A stretch of DNA of 64,000 nucleotides from Methylovirgula sp963708155 (GCA_963708155.1 OY970183.1:1054001-1118000); one strand, 5' to 3'; shown: positions 34,043 to 43,785, numbered from the stretch's first letter. Program-made: numbers and translations. Notes: generated by a model from the sequence alone, not told the origin.

Positions 34043-35407
34043 ATGTTCGCCCGCCTACTCCGCGGCATCGGCGCCAACGCCTTCAGCCAACTGGTCATCA
34101 TCGGCTTGCAACTGGCGCTCGTCCCGGTGCTCGCGACGCATTGGGGGCTGAAGCTTTACGGCGTCTGGCTGATGCTGTTCACCATCCCGTCCTATCTCGC
34201 GCTCGGCGACTTCGGTTTTGCAACCGCCGCGGGCGTCGACATGACGATGAAGGTCGCGCGCGGCGACAGGGCCGGAACGCTTGTCACCTATCACAGCGCG
34301 CTCGCCGCCATCACCTTCGTCTCAACCTCGGTATTCCTCGTCGCCCTTCTCGTCTGCGCCTTGCTGCCCGGCCATTGGCTGAACTTCGGCATAGGGGTCA
34401 GCCCCGGCGCGATCCGCATTACCCTTGTCCTCATTGTCGCCTATGGGCTGATCTGCCTGGCGAGCAGCCTGCTGATGGCGGGCTTTCGCTGCTCCGGCCT
34501 CTATGCGACCGGGGTGATGGGCCAGTCCGTCACCCAGCTCGCCGAGGGCTTCGCCTGTATCGTCACCGTCCTGCTCGGCGGCTCCCTTCTCGCCGCGGCG
34601 ACGGCCTATGTCGCGACCCGCACGGTTTGCGTCGTCGGCCAAGCGCTGATGCTGACCTTCCAGGTGCCCTGGCTCCGCCTCGGCTATCGCGGCGCCAATC
34701 TCGACGAGATCAAGCGGCTGGCCAAGCCGGCGGCGGCGGCGCTGGCACTCCCCTTCGCCCAGGCTGTCTTTCTGCAGGGCACCCCCGTCGTGCTTGGCGC
34801 GGCGACCGGCGCTGCCACGGTCCCGGTCTTCACCACGGTGCGCACGCTGATCCGCGCCGGCGTGCAGTTCACGACCTTGCTGAACCATGCCCTGATGCCG
34901 GAATTCTCGACCGCCGTGGCGCGCAGCGACGCGCGGCTCCAGCGCTATTTCTTCCTCGCGACTCTGGCCACGGACGCGGCGATTCTGCTGCCTGGCGCCT
35001 TCGTTCTCCTCGTCTTCGGGCAAAAGATTGTCGCGCTATGGACGCACGGCACCGTGCATCCGCCCTTCAGTCTTATCGCCGTCATGACCGCTGTGATGCT
35101 GGTCAACGGCATGTGGCACCCCGTGTCGAACCTGATCCTCGCCGCCAACCGGCACGCCAGCTATTCCTACACCTATCTCGTTGCGGCGATCGCCAGCGTC
35201 GCGCTGACCTATCCGCTGGCGCTGTGGCGGCAAGCCACGGGCGCCGGCCTCGCGTTGCTGGCGCTCGATTGCTTTATGTTCATCGTTGTGATGCGCCTCG
35301 CCTACATGCAGATCATCCGGCAGAGCGGCGCACCGCAAGAGCCGCTCTTGCAAGAGCAAGTTCTGCAAGACCAGATTTCGCAAGACCAGATTTCGGATGT
35401 GATATGA
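34043..35407 (+). CDS. Wzx-like polysaccharide flippase (MOP superfamily)
   Basis: 454 residues with about 12 hydrophobic helices, beginning RGIGANAFSQLVIIGLQLALVPVLATHWG, typical of oligosaccharide flippases. It would move lipid-linked repeat units to the periplasmic face. The C terminus carries pentapeptide repeats (PQEPL LQEQV LQDQI SQDQI) encoded by a 15-bp tandem DNA repeat, an unusual tail for this family. Its stop overlaps the next gene's ATG (ATGA). Confidence 0.85.
   Translation: MFARLLRGIGANAFSQLVIIGLQLALVPVLATHWGLKLYGVWLMLFTIPSYLALGDFGFATAAGVDMTMKVARGDRAGTLVTYHSALAAITFVSTSVFLVALLVCALLPGHWLNFGIGVSPGAIRITLVLIVAYGLICLASSLLMAGFRCSGLYATGVMGQSVTQLAEGFACIVTVLLGGSLLAAATAYVATRTVCVVGQALMLTFQVPWLRLGYRGANLDEIKRLAKPAAAALALPFAQAVFLQGTPVVLGAATGAATVPVFTTVRTLIRAGVQFTTLLNHALMPEFSTAVARSDARLQRYFFLATLATDAAILLPGAFVLLVFGQKIVALWTHGTVHPPFSLIAVMTAVMLVNGMWHPVSNLILAANRHASYSYTYLVAAIASVALTYPLALWRQATGAGLALLALDCFMFIVVMRLAYMQIIRQSGAPQEPLLQEQVLQDQISQDQISDVI
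35333..35395 (+). repeat. 15-bp tandem repeat in flippase C terminus
   Basis: About four 15-bp units; the last two (35366-35380, 35381-35395) are identical CAAGACCAGATTTCG. Encodes pentapeptide repeats at the extreme C terminus. Confidence 0.8.
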
Positions 35408-36657
35408 CTCGCAAAGTTGGGGTCTTTCACCCCGGAACACAGCATTCCTGGCAGACGGCGCGCGCGCTGCAAGACACCGATCGCCTCGGCTGGTACGCCA
35501 CCTCGATCTTCTACCGCGCCGACCGCTGGCCCTATCGCGCCCTGCCCTACCTCCCGGCCGAACTGCGCAAGAAGTTCGAGGCGGAATTCGGCCGCTTCTA
35601 TCATCCGTCCCTGGCGCCCGAACGGATCTGGACTTTCGGCTTTCACGAATGGATCGAGCGTGGACTTTCGCGCGCCGGCCTGCGGCGTCTGGCGGCGAAG
35701 GTCAATATCGCCGGCAACGAGGCTTTCGCGAAATCCGTCTGCGGGCTCATCGCGCGGGAACCCGTCGCCGCCGTTTGGGGCTACGATACATCCTCGGCCG
35801 ACGTTTTCGCTTATGCCAAGCAGCGCGGCATCGTTCGCATCCTCGACAAGACGATCGGCGATCCGCGTGTCTACAACGCGATGATGCAGGAGATCTACGA
35901 AGAGTATAAGCCCTTCTTCTCAAGTCCCCGCTTCGCGGTTCCGCAATCCGTCATCGATCTCCAGGACCGCGAATATACGCTTGCCGACGGGATCGTCGTC
36001 GGCAGCGATTTCTGCCGCGATACGATCCTCGATCCCCGTGCCCGGCCCGATCTCGCCGGCAAGATCGACGTCCTGCCCTATTGCTACGACGACGTCTTCT
36101 TCAAGCCCGGGCCACCGCCGCCGCGGCCGACGGACCGGCCGGTGCGGTTTCTCTTCCTGGGCCAGGCTGGCCCGCGCAAAGGGATCCACCTGCTGCTCAA
36201 AGCCTTCGCGCGCCTCCCGCGAAACGCCGCGACACTGACGATCGTCGGCCAATTGCAGGTGCCGCGCGAGACCTTCCGCCAATATGCCGACCTCGTGACC
36301 TTGATCCCGACCGTGCCGCGCGCCGCCGTCGCCGATTATTTGCGCGAGTCCGACTGCCTCGTCTTCCCGACCTATTTCGAGGGCTCGCCGATCACGATCT
36401 ACGAGGCGCTCGCCTGTGGCTGCGCCGTTATACAATCGAAGAATTCCAACCTTGACGCAATTCCACGCGCCGGCCTGGCGCTGGAACGGCTCGACGAAGA
36501 CGCCGTTCATGCGGCGCTCATGTACGTGATCGATAATCGGGACGTCCTGCAATCATGGCAGCAGGCCGCACCGCCAATTGCCGAAGGTTTTACTATCGCC
36601 GCCTACGAGAAAGCGGTATTGGCCTATCTCGATAAGATCTTGGGAACGAAGGGATAA
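35404..36657 (+). CDS. GT4-family glycosyltransferase
   Basis: 417 residues starting MTRKVGVFHPGTQHSWQTARA. The donor domain has FLFLGQAGPRKGIHLLLKAF, ATLTIVGQLQVP, SDCLVFPTYFEGSPITIYEALACGCAVI and an early GSDFCRD segment. The C-terminal acceptor/donor layout fits family GT4. ATG overlaps the stop of the flippase gene, so the pair is translationally coupled. A long frame open from 34141 is only shadow of the flippase before this start. It probably adds a sugar during repeat-unit assembly. Confidence 0.85.
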   Translation: MTRKVGVFHPGTQHSWQTARALQDTDRLGWYATSIFYRADRWPYRALPYLPAELRKKFEAEFGRFYHPSLAPERIWTFGFHEWIERGLSRAGLRRLAAKVNIAGNEAFAKSVCGLIAREPVAAVWGYDTSSADVFAYAKQRGIVRILDKTIGDPRVYNAMMQEIYEEYKPFFSSPRFAVPQSVIDLQDREYTLADGIVVGSDFCRDTILDPRARPDLAGKIDVLPYCYDDVFFKPGPPPPRPTDRPVRFLFLGQAGPRKGIHLLLKAFARLPRNAATLTIVGQLQVPRETFRQYADLVTLIPTVPRAAVADYLRESDCLVFPTYFEGSPITIYEALACGCAVIQSKNSNLDAIPRAGLALERLDEDAVHAALMYVIDNRDVLQSWQQAAPPIAEGFTIAAYEKAVLAYLDKILGTKG

Positions 36658-36685
36658 TACCCCACCCCCGCGCCCGGAGGATTAG

Positions 36686-37909
36686 TTGCTCGCGCCGTCG
36701 CCAGAATCCGCAGCCCCGGAATCCGAAGCCGAAGAAAAGATTTCACGGCGCAATGTGCTGGACCCGCCGGTCGCCGTTGCCCTTATTTTCGGCGCAATAG
36801 ATTCGCTCGTCCCTTTTTCCTACATCTTCAATATCTACCCGTATATCAACTATTGGCACGCGACGACTCTGGCCGTGAAGCTGCTGATCTGTTGTATCTA
36901 TTACAAATATATCTCGATAAGCCGCGTCGCCGTGCTGTCGGCGTTGGTCCTGACGTCGATTATACTTATTTCGTCGGTGCCGAGCGGTTCGCAGTTCGCG
37001 GATTACGCCAAAATCTTCGGCTTCGTCACGCATGTATTCATCACGCTCACGATGATCCGGCGCGACAATCTCCCGAAATACATGTTGGCCAGCGTCGGCG
37101 TCCTGTTCGCCAGCACGCTCATTTACCTCGTCGCCGCGAAGACCGGGCATATCGATACGACCTTCGGCCGCTATTCCTACTTCCATCACACGCACCCCAA
37201 CCTCGGCTCCGAGATCATCGCCATGTCGATCGTTCTCGCCGCCTGCGTGCTGGGCTGGGTGCCTTTCCTTATCGTGACGCTGCCCTCGCTCTACGCGATT
37301 TATCTGATGGAAGGGCGCGCCGCGCTCGTTGTCGCGCTCATCACCATCGGCGCAAAGCTCGTCTACGAACAATGGCGTAACAAGAAGCGTCTCGCTCTCA
37401 TCCTGGGCGGTCTGGCCGGCGCGGGCCTGCTGGCGCTGCTCGTCTCCGATAAAGCCGGAAAGCTGCTCAATTCAGCCTTTCTGCTGCACGACAAATATCG
37501 CGGGATCGGCTCCGGCTTCGTCGGCCGGGATCAGCTTTGGAATGTCGCCTGGCATTGGTTCATGGCGAGCCCGATCATCGGCAACGGCGCGGGCTTCTTC
37601 GACCGCTACGGCGTCGAGATCCATAATTTCTTTTTGTTCGGCCTGTCCGAATTCGGCATTCTCTCGCTGATCATCTACGGAATGATCTTCTATCTTTTCT
37701 ACGAGCTTTATCGCACCAACAGGAAGTGGTTCTTCTGCTTCCTCGGCATCCCGGTCTTCTGGATGTTCAACGACCGGTTTTTCAACATCAACCCGTATCC
37801 GTTCCTGCTCTATGTCGTGCTCTTCGCCCACGCCAATACATCGGGCATGGGATTGAAGTCCTTGCTGGTGCCGGCGAAAGCCCGCCCGCCGGCGGGGCCA
37901 GCCGAATAG
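36686..37909 (+). CDS. O-antigen ligase/polymerase-like membrane protein (Wzy/WaaL type)
   Basis: 407 residues, about ten membrane helices. The conserved periplasmic-loop motif of ligases/polymerases is seen as GVEIHNFFLFGLSEFGILS near residue 310, with GRDQLWNVAWHWFMASPIIGNGAG just before. TTG start with GGAGGA eight bases upstream. It would polymerise or ligate repeat units. An AT-richer stretch than its neighbours suggests a different history. The next gene is on the opposite strand and converges. Confidence 0.82.
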   Translation: MLAPSPESAAPESEAEEKISRRNVLDPPVAVALIFGAIDSLVPFSYIFNIYPYINYWHATTLAVKLLICCIYYKYISISRVAVLSALVLTSIILISSVPSGSQFADYAKIFGFVTHVFITLTMIRRDNLPKYMLASVGVLFASTLIYLVAAKTGHIDTTFGRYSYFHHTHPNLGSEIIAMSIVLAACVLGWVPFLIVTLPSLYAIYLMEGRAALVVALITIGAKLVYEQWRNKKRLALILGGLAGAGLLALLVSDKAGKLLNSAFLLHDKYRGIGSGFVGRDQLWNVAWHWFMASPIIGNGAGFFDRYGVEIHNFFLFGLSEFGILSLIIYGMIFYLFYELYRTNRKWFFCFLGIPVFWMFNDRFFNINPYPFLLYVVLFAHANTSGMGLKSLLVPAKARPPAGPAE

Positions 37910-37930
37910 GATCAAATCCGCGACAAAAAC

Positions 37931-39358
37931 TTAATGCGAGTCGGTGCCGGTCCGCGTGGCGACATCCTGGAAGATCAGTTCCTTGCTCTTGGCTGTGACG
38001 CAACGCTGCGCGGCGATCTGGTGGTTCGAGCTGCGGCAGGCCGCATAAAGCGTATCGCGCTCGACATCGCCGATCGGATTGTGGTCGTCGAACCCGTAAA
38101 CTTGCAACGACGGGAGCCGATTGCAGGCGGCGATGCAGCTGGCCAGCGTGTTCGACGGGCCGAGAATGAGAAACCCGGAGGCGTTGGCTTTCGGATCGTG
38201 ATTATTGTCGAGCGCCGTGCAGCTCGAAAACGTCGTCAGCTTGCAATTGATGATGAAACCTTCGCCGAAATTGCGGTCGCCGCGGGTGCCGGTGAAGCGA
38301 TGATAAAGCCCCTCGACGACGAAGCCGACGTCGGAAATCTCGCCGACACAATTGCTGATGAAGTGATTGGCGTCGCGGATGAGGAAGGCAGCGATAGTGC
38401 GCTGCGTCGGCGCGCCGCTCAGAGCATGCAGGGAAGTATTCGCCTCGATTCGGTTGAGATAATGATCCGTGCCGCCAATGGTGATGGCACCGGCGAGTTT
38501 CGGCCGGGCGCGGTTGAGCAGCACATTGGTTGTCAGCACATCCTCGATGGTGCAGGCCAAGCCGCTGGTGATGACAATGGCCTCGTCGGCGAAATTGTCG
38601 AATTGCGCGACCTTGACCGCGCACCAGCTCGCCTTCTGCAGCCTGATGCCGCCGGCGGCGAGATTGGGGCCGCCGCCGCGGAAATTGATTCCCGTCACCG
38701 CCGCCGCCGTCACGCCCTTCTCGTCCGTATCGAGGCAGAAGCCGGGGTGCGTACAGCGCAGCGCTGAACCGAGGATCTTGCTCGGCGCGTAGCCATAGGC
38801 CGCGGCGGTCGAAGAGAGCGTCACGCCGTTCTTCAGCAGCACATTGTTGCTGATGTAGGCGCCGGGCGGAACGCGCACCACGCCGCCGCCGCGCTTCTCC
38901 GCCCAATCGATCGCCGCCTGGAAGGCCGCACTATCATCGACCTCGTCATCGCCGCGCGCGCCGAACCAGCACACGTTGATGTCGCCCGAGAACACACGGA
39001 CGAAACGGCCGGGCTGGCCCTCCGCGACGCTGTCGGGCTTGATGTAAATGCCGTTGTCATCGGCAACCTGCGAATTGGCGGCCCAGCGGAACGTACCGCC
39101 GCCGCGATCATCGTCCGCATGATGATTGAGCACAATCACGTCAATGTCGGCGAGATCGTGCGGATCCTCGACGGTGCGCAGGTCGGAGAGCGTCGCGAAG
39201 CGGCTTTGCGATGCCAGCGGCTGGGACGCCGGATCGGGATTGTCCGCCGCGGCGGCCGAACGTTGCGTCAGCGCCAGGGTGCTTGAGCCGACAAAGCCGC
39301 CGAAGATGAATTTGAGGAGGTGGCGCCGCCGCAGAAAACTCTTGTCCAAAATACGCAT
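37931..39358 (-). CDS. Secreted right-handed beta-helix protein (pectate lyase 3/GH55-like)
   Basis: 475 residues. N terminus MRILDKSFLRRRHLLKFIFGG resembles a twin-arginine signal, with cleavage likely after SAAAA. A Pectate_lyase_3-type start follows, VCWFGARGDDEVDDSAAFQAAIDWAEKRGGGVVRVPPG (residues given in pieces: FGARGDDEVDDSAAFQAAI, then WAEKRGGGVV). A parallel beta-helix rich in Asn/Ser follows. In a polysaccharide locus it may cleave or modify the polymer (lyase/hydrolase) or serve as a surface scaffold; no catalytic residues can be named with confidence. Confidence 0.78.
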   Translation of the reverse strand: MRILDKSFLRRRHLLKFIFGGFVGSSTLALTQRSAAAADNPDPASQPLASQSRFATLSDLRTVEDPHDLADIDVIVLNHHADDDRGGGTFRWAANSQVADDNGIYIKPDSVAEGQPGRFVRVFSGDINVCWFGARGDDEVDDSAAFQAAIDWAEKRGGGVVRVPPGAYISNNVLLKNGVTLSSTAAAYGYAPSKILGSALRCTHPGFCLDTDEKGVTAAAVTGINFRGGGPNLAAGGIRLQKASWCAVKVAQFDNFADEAIVITSGLACTIEDVLTTNVLLNRARPKLAGAITIGGTDHYLNRIEANTSLHALSGAPTQRTIAAFLIRDANHFISNCVGEISDVGFVVEGLYHRFTGTRGDRNFGEGFIINCKLTTFSSCTALDNNHDPKANASGFLILGPSNTLASCIAACNRLPSLQVYGFDDHNPIGDVERDTLYAACRSSNHQIAAQRCVTAKSKELIFQDVATRTGTDSH

Positions 39359-39438
39359 GTGAACCCGCTACTTCGATGTGCCCGGCGTCCGCGCCGGCTG
39401 CATAAGCCAAAGGAGGGCGCAAGTCACCCTGAACCACG

Positions 39439-40461
39439 TCACGCGCGACCGCGCAGCCGCCGCCGCGCCGCCCGCAGGAAATGACCGACGAATTTGCGTG
39501 GACTCTTACGGCCGACGCCCATGATCCGCGCAAGCCGCGCGCGCAGCCGGGCGGCATCGGCCGGAAACGCCCTGCCTGCTGCGAGCCGCGCGAAGAGGTC
39601 GGCGAAGCCATAGGTCTTTTCCGACGGCAGATGCCAGACCGGTAGGCGCAAATCGGCGTCGCGCGTATTGTTCAGCTTCCAGGTCGTCCAGATACGCCGC
39701 GCGATAAGGTTGGCGTTCGGCTCCCTCAACCCCAATTGCCACATCAGGTAGCTGAAGAAATGCGCCTCGTCGGAGAAATAGCGATTGCCCGTCGCCGCAA
39801 GAGCGTCATTGCGCAGCCGCACCTCCCGCGCAAGCGGCCTGAGTCGCGCGAGCAATGCGCCGCTGACGCCATAGAATTCGCCGCCGAAATAGTCTGGCGG
39901 GTTGGAAGGACGCTCGCGACCGATCTCGGCATAGACCTCCATCGCCTGGCGGCGGGAAAGGCCGTTGGCATCCTCGTCCTCGCCGACATCGACCGTGATG
40001 AGGAGGGCGCCGTCGCGGCGCGCGAGATCGAATGCCGGGGAAAGATCGCCGACGACGAGGCAATCATTGTCCATCACCAGCAGCGTATCGTCCGCCGCGA
40101 GTCGCGCCGCGCCGTAATCGAGAATGTCGAACAGGAAATATTGATTGAACCACGGCCGGCGCGAACCCGCCGGCGCCCACGTGTAGCGCAAGGTGACAAG
40201 CTCGACGCCGAAATCGGCGAGCGCCTTGTCGAGGTCTATGCCGTCGACGACGGGAAGTCGCGCAATATTGGTGAACAGGAGAAACTTGACGCCCTCCTTT
40301 TTGAGAAAGGCATGGGCGCTCCAGAAGAAAGTATAGACGCAGCGCCAATAGATGTTCTGCGTCGTCTGGCTGGTCGTCAGGCCGCCGACTTGTGGATAGA
40401 GCCCGCCCTCCTTCGGCAATTCGACATACATCCAGGTTGACACATAATTGGTGGCGCTCAT
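39439..40461 (-). CDS. Glycosyltransferase with DxD motif, GT8-like
   Basis: About 340 residues. VSTWMYVELPKEGGLYPQVGG at the N terminus, then the nucleotide-sugar/metal site LLVMDNDCLVV (DxD) and FSDEAHFFSYLMWQLGL. A basic tail GRKSPRKFVGHFLRAARRR could sit on the membrane. ATG 40461 is preferred; TTG 40476 would add five residues. Family GT8-like by pattern only. Upstream it faces the divergent GT4 gene at 40544. Confidence 0.7.
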   Translation of the reverse strand: MSATNYVSTWMYVELPKEGGLYPQVGGLTTSQTTQNIYWRCVYTFFWSAHAFLKKEGVKFLLFTNIARLPVVDGIDLDKALADFGVELVTLRYTWAPAGSRRPWFNQYFLFDILDYGAARLAADDTLLVMDNDCLVVGDLSPAFDLARRDGALLITVDVGEDEDANGLSRRQAMEVYAEIGRERPSNPPDYFGGEFYGVSGALLARLRPLAREVRLRNDALAATGNRYFSDEAHFFSYLMWQLGLREPNANLIARRIWTTWKLNNTRDADLRLPVWHLPSEKTYGFADLFARLAAGRAFPADAARLRARLARIMGVGRKSPRKFVGHFLRAARRRLRGRA

Positions 40462-40543
40462 CTTCCGTTCAGCCAATCCGATATTGATCTAAATTACACG
40501 CTGGCGCGCGCTCTGGGATACAACACGTTGCGGGTATGGTGAA

Positions 40544-41701
40544 ATGACGGGCGGCGAAAAGAACCCGCGGGGGCTTCGTCTCGGCCTCCTGACGGCACGC
40601 GCTTCGCGCCTCGGCGGCGGCGTCTTCGAGGCCGTGCTGGCGCAGGCGCTGGCCCTGGAAGCGCATGGCGGCATCACGCCCATCGTCTTCGGCGCCGCGG
40701 ACGAATTCACCGCCGAGGACAAAAAACGCCTTGGCACCGTCGAACTCGTCAGCGTGCCGAGTCGCGGGCCGGCCGCATTCGATTATGCGCCGGGCCTTCT
40801 GCCGCTGATCCGCGCCGCGGATCTCGATATCCTGCATCTGCATGGGATCTGGCAATATGTCTCGCTTTGCGGCGCGGGTTGGGCGGAAGCCACCAAACGG
40901 CCTTATGTAATTTCCCCGCATGGCATGCTCGATCCCTGGATTACGGCGCGCGGGCGCTGGAAAAAGGCGCTTGCCCGCGCCTTCTACGAGCGGCGAAGCT
41001 GGCGCGACGCAAGCCTTTTCCACGCGCTGACCGAAGCCGAGGCGCAAGACATTGCGCGCGAAAGCGGCGCAGACAAGCCGCGCATCGCCGTGGTGCCGAA
41101 TTATGTCGCCGCAGATACAGCGCCATCGGCGCCACGCACGCCGCTCGTGCTCTACATCGGCCGCATTCACCCCAAGAAGAACTTGGACGCGCTCATCGAC
41201 GGCTGGAGCGCGGCGCGCGCCTCCGAGGCAGGCTACCGGCTCGCCATCGCGGGCTGGGGCGAGCCGGCGCATGTCGCGGCTTTGCAAGCCAGGCTCGCCG
41301 CCCTCGCCGATCCCGCCGTCGCTTTCCTCGGTCCGGTCTATGGGGAGCAAAAACAGAAGCTGTTGCGCGAGGCCCGTTTCATGGTTCTGCCTTCCCTGAG
41401 CGAGGGCCTGCCGATGGCCATTCTCGAAGCCTGGGGCGCCGCCACGCCCAGCCTCATGTCGGCAGCCTGCAATCTGCCGGAGGGGTTTGCCCGAGGCGCT
41501 GCCTTGGAGACCGGGGTCGACTCTTCGAGCATTGCCGCGACGCTCCGCCGGGCGCTCGCCCTGCCGCAGGCCGATTGGCAGGCCATGTCCGCAGCAGCCC
41601 GCGACCTCGCGACAAGCCGCTTTTCGCCGGAAGCCGTCGCGGCACAATGGGCAGCGATCTATCATCGGCTGGCGGCGGGGGAGTATAGAAGCGGGGCATG
41701 A
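40544..41701 (+). CDS. GT4-family glycosyltransferase
   Basis: 385 residues: LRLGLLTARASRLGGGVFEAV, LHLHGIWQYV, ISPHGMLDPWI, LVLYIGRIHPKKNLDALIDGW, ARFMVLPSLSEGLPMAILEAWG. Typical of colanic/EPS glycosyltransferases. Its stop overlaps the ATG of the acetyltransferase gene, so the two are translationally coupled and probably act on the same sugar. Confidence 0.9.
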   Translation: MTGGEKNPRGLRLGLLTARASRLGGGVFEAVLAQALALEAHGGITPIVFGAADEFTAEDKKRLGTVELVSVPSRGPAAFDYAPGLLPLIRAADLDILHLHGIWQYVSLCGAGWAEATKRPYVISPHGMLDPWITARGRWKKALARAFYERRSWRDASLFHALTEAEAQDIARESGADKPRIAVVPNYVAADTAPSAPRTPLVLYIGRIHPKKNLDALIDGWSAARASEAGYRLAIAGWGEPAHVAALQARLAALADPAVAFLGPVYGEQKQKLLREARFMVLPSLSEGLPMAILEAWGAATPSLMSAACNLPEGFARGAALETGVDSSSIAATLRRALALPQADWQAMSAAARDLATSRFSPEAVAAQWAAIYHRLAAGEYRSGA

Positions 41702-42258
41702 GCATTCTCGACGCACGGAAATCCAAGCCGCTCGAAGGCGGCGCGAGCTTCAGCCTTGCCAACCGGGCCTATCGCGCCCTGTGGCAGGTCGCCTGGGGCG
41801 GCCTCGCGGCCTGGACGCCGCCGCCGCTCTTTGCCTGGCGCACGGCGCTGCTGCGCCTCTTCGGCGCGCAAATCCATCCGACCGCGCGGGTCTATGGCAA
41901 GACGCGGGTCTGGTATCCGCCCAATCTCGTCATGGACGCGCATGCGCTGCTCGGCCCCGGCGTCAATTGCTACAATCAGGCCCCGATCAGCGTCGGCGCA
42001 AAGGCTATCGTCTCGCAGGGCGCGCATCTCTGCGCCGGCACGCACGACATCAGCGATCCGAATTTCCAATTGGTCGCCAAGCCGATTGCGATCGGCGCAC
42101 AGGCCTGGGTGGCGGCGGAGGCGTTTGTCGGACCGGGCGTCAGCATCGGCGAAGGCGCGGTGCTCGGCGCGCGGGGTGTTGCCTTCCGCGATATCGAGCC
42201 CTGGGCGGTCTATGCCGGCAACCCCGCCAAAAAGCTGAAGGACCGGCCACGCTTCTGA
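41698..42258 (+). CDS. WcaF-like left-handed beta-helix acetyltransferase
   Basis: 186 residues with hexapeptide repeats (IHPTARVYGKTRVWYPPN, QAPISVGAKAIVSQGAHLC, KPIAIGAQAWVAAEAFVGPGVSIGEGAVLGARG) and the family ending WAVYAGNPAKKLKDRPRF. Probably O-acetylates a sugar of the exopolysaccharide using acetyl-CoA. The conserved His in AGTHDISDP is the likely catalytic base. Start overlaps the upstream GT4 stop. Confidence 0.9.
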   Translation: MSILDARKSKPLEGGASFSLANRAYRALWQVAWGGLAAWTPPPLFAWRTALLRLFGAQIHPTARVYGKTRVWYPPNLVMDAHALLGPGVNCYNQAPISVGAKAIVSQGAHLCAGTHDISDPNFQLVAKPIAIGAQAWVAAEAFVGPGVSIGEGAVLGARGVAFRDIEPWAVYAGNPAKKLKDRPRF

Positions 42259-42298
42259 AAGCGGGCCGGTCCCTCGCAAGATACGAATAGAACTGGAC

Positions 42299-43747
42299 TC
42301 AATAGGCCTGCTGGCGGGTAATCTCCAGACAGGTGCGCAGGATGATCTTGAGGTCAAGGGTCAGCGACCAGTTGTTGATATACCAGAGGTCGAGATCGAC
42401 GCGCTTGCGCATATCCTCGACCCGCGCCGTCTCGCCGCGCTGGCCGTTGACCTGCGCCCAGCCACTCATGCCCGGCTTAACGTGGTGACGGAAGGCATAG
42501 GTGGCGATCTGCCGCCCATAATGATCGTCATGCGCCAGAGCATGCGGGCGCGGCCCGATAAGCGACATGTCGCCCTTGATGACATTGAAGAGCTGCGGCA
42601 GCTCGTCGATGCTTGTCCGGCGCAACAGGGCACCGACCCGGGTGACGCGGCGGTCGCCGCGCGCCGCCTGGGTGACGACCGGACCGTCTTCCATCACGTT
42701 CATCGTGCGGAACTTGTAGATGTGGAATTTCTCGCCGTCGAAGCCGGTCCGCTGCTGGCGGAAGAGCACCGGGCCCTTGCTGTCAAGCTTGATGGCGATG
42801 GCGACGATCAGCAGCAGCGGCGCCAGAGCGGCGGCGGCGAGACTTGCCAGCACCGCATCGAAGGCGCGCTTGATGAAGCGCTCGGCGGCGTTGAGCGGAG
42901 CGCGCTGCAATTCGACCGAGAGCATGGTATCCGGCGCGAATTCGGGCTGGTCGAGCGTTCCGCGCACCGTCCGGTCCGGCAGCAGGCGCACGGCCAGCGG
43001 CGAAGCGCGGAAGCGCTCCTTGATCTTCTCGATCACTTCGGTCCGGCGCCAGTCGACGGCAATGACCAGTTCGTCGGCCCGGTGACGCCGGGCGACGTCG
43101 ATGGCGAGATCGAGCGCGGCGGTATCAATCCCGCCGGCAGTCATTTCGCCCGCGCCGGCGATGGTCACCCGCGCCAGTTCCTTGAGACCGAAGTGGTGCA
43201 GCAGGCTCTTGGAGCTGAGGTGGCCAAGCTCGGCCGGTTCGCCGACGATCACGGCGCGGCGGCCGACGATGCCGCCCTGGGCGATGATCGAACGCAGAAG
43301 CCGCGCGGAGAAGGGCCGCGAGCCGAGCAGAACGCCAAGCTCGGTCAGCGCGAAGATGATGATCGTACCGCGGGAGAAGATCGTCCCGACCCGGAGCAGG
43401 AAGAGCACCGCCGTCAGGGAGAATAAGACCGTCGCCCAGACGAACACGATCTTCGAGATGTTCTTTTCCGGGTTGAGCGTCACCTGCATGGAATAGAGGC
43501 CGAGCGCCTTCGCCAGCAGGATATAGCCGAGGCCGCCGCAGAAGCCGATGCCCAGCGCGATATCGACCTGCTCGATGTCGTGACGGACGAGAACATTATA
43601 GAACCAGTCGGCGAAAATGCTGGACAGGACGATCAAAACGCCATCGATCGCGCCAACAAAAGCGGCAACCGTGTAATAGGAAATGGTCAGACGGCGGGAG
43701 ACCCAAGAAGTTTTCGCAGGGCTGGCGATGCGTACGATCTGATCCAT
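42299..43747 (-). CDS. Undecaprenyl-phosphate glucose phosphotransferase (WcaJ/PssY type)
   Basis: 482 residues. Four to five N-terminal helices (YYTVAAFVGAIDGVLIVLSS, ...), a CoA-binding-like middle domain (GGIVGRRAVIVGEPAEL), then the catalytic bacterial sugar transferase domain: KRAFDAVLASLAAAALAP, FRQQRTGFDGEKFHIYKFRTM, LRRTSIDELPQLFNVIKGDM, SLIGPRPHA. It starts repeat-unit synthesis by putting a sugar phosphate on undecaprenyl phosphate. Start at ATG 43747; upstream codons to 43888 look noncoding. Confidence 0.92.
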   Translation of the reverse strand: MDQIVRIASPAKTSWVSRRLTISYYTVAAFVGAIDGVLIVLSSIFADWFYNVLVRHDIEQVDIALGIGFCGGLGYILLAKALGLYSMQVTLNPEKNISKIVFVWATVLFSLTAVLFLLRVGTIFSRGTIIIFALTELGVLLGSRPFSARLLRSIIAQGGIVGRRAVIVGEPAELGHLSSKSLLHHFGLKELARVTIAGAGEMTAGGIDTAALDLAIDVARRHRADELVIAVDWRRTEVIEKIKERFRASPLAVRLLPDRTVRGTLDQPEFAPDTMLSVELQRAPLNAAERFIKRAFDAVLASLAAAALAPLLLIVAIAIKLDSKGPVLFRQQRTGFDGEKFHIYKFRTMNVMEDGPVVTQAARGDRRVTRVGALLRRTSIDELPQLFNVIKGDMSLIGPRPHALAHDDHYGRQIATYAFRHHVKPGMSGWAQVNGQRGETARVEDMRKRVDLDLWYINNWSLTLDLKIILRTCLEITRQQAY

Positions 43748-43785
43748 GAACTCACACACCACGCATAAATCGTAGGGGAAATTCG

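Noticed and set aside
34141..35403. Long upstream part of the frame that ends at 36657
   Set aside because: It overlaps the flippase gene in another phase and is Arg/Pro-rich; only the part from ATG 35404 shows glycosyltransferase motifs.
42482..43426. 314-codon plus-strand frame
   Set aside because: Antisense to the initiating sugar transferase; no motifs.
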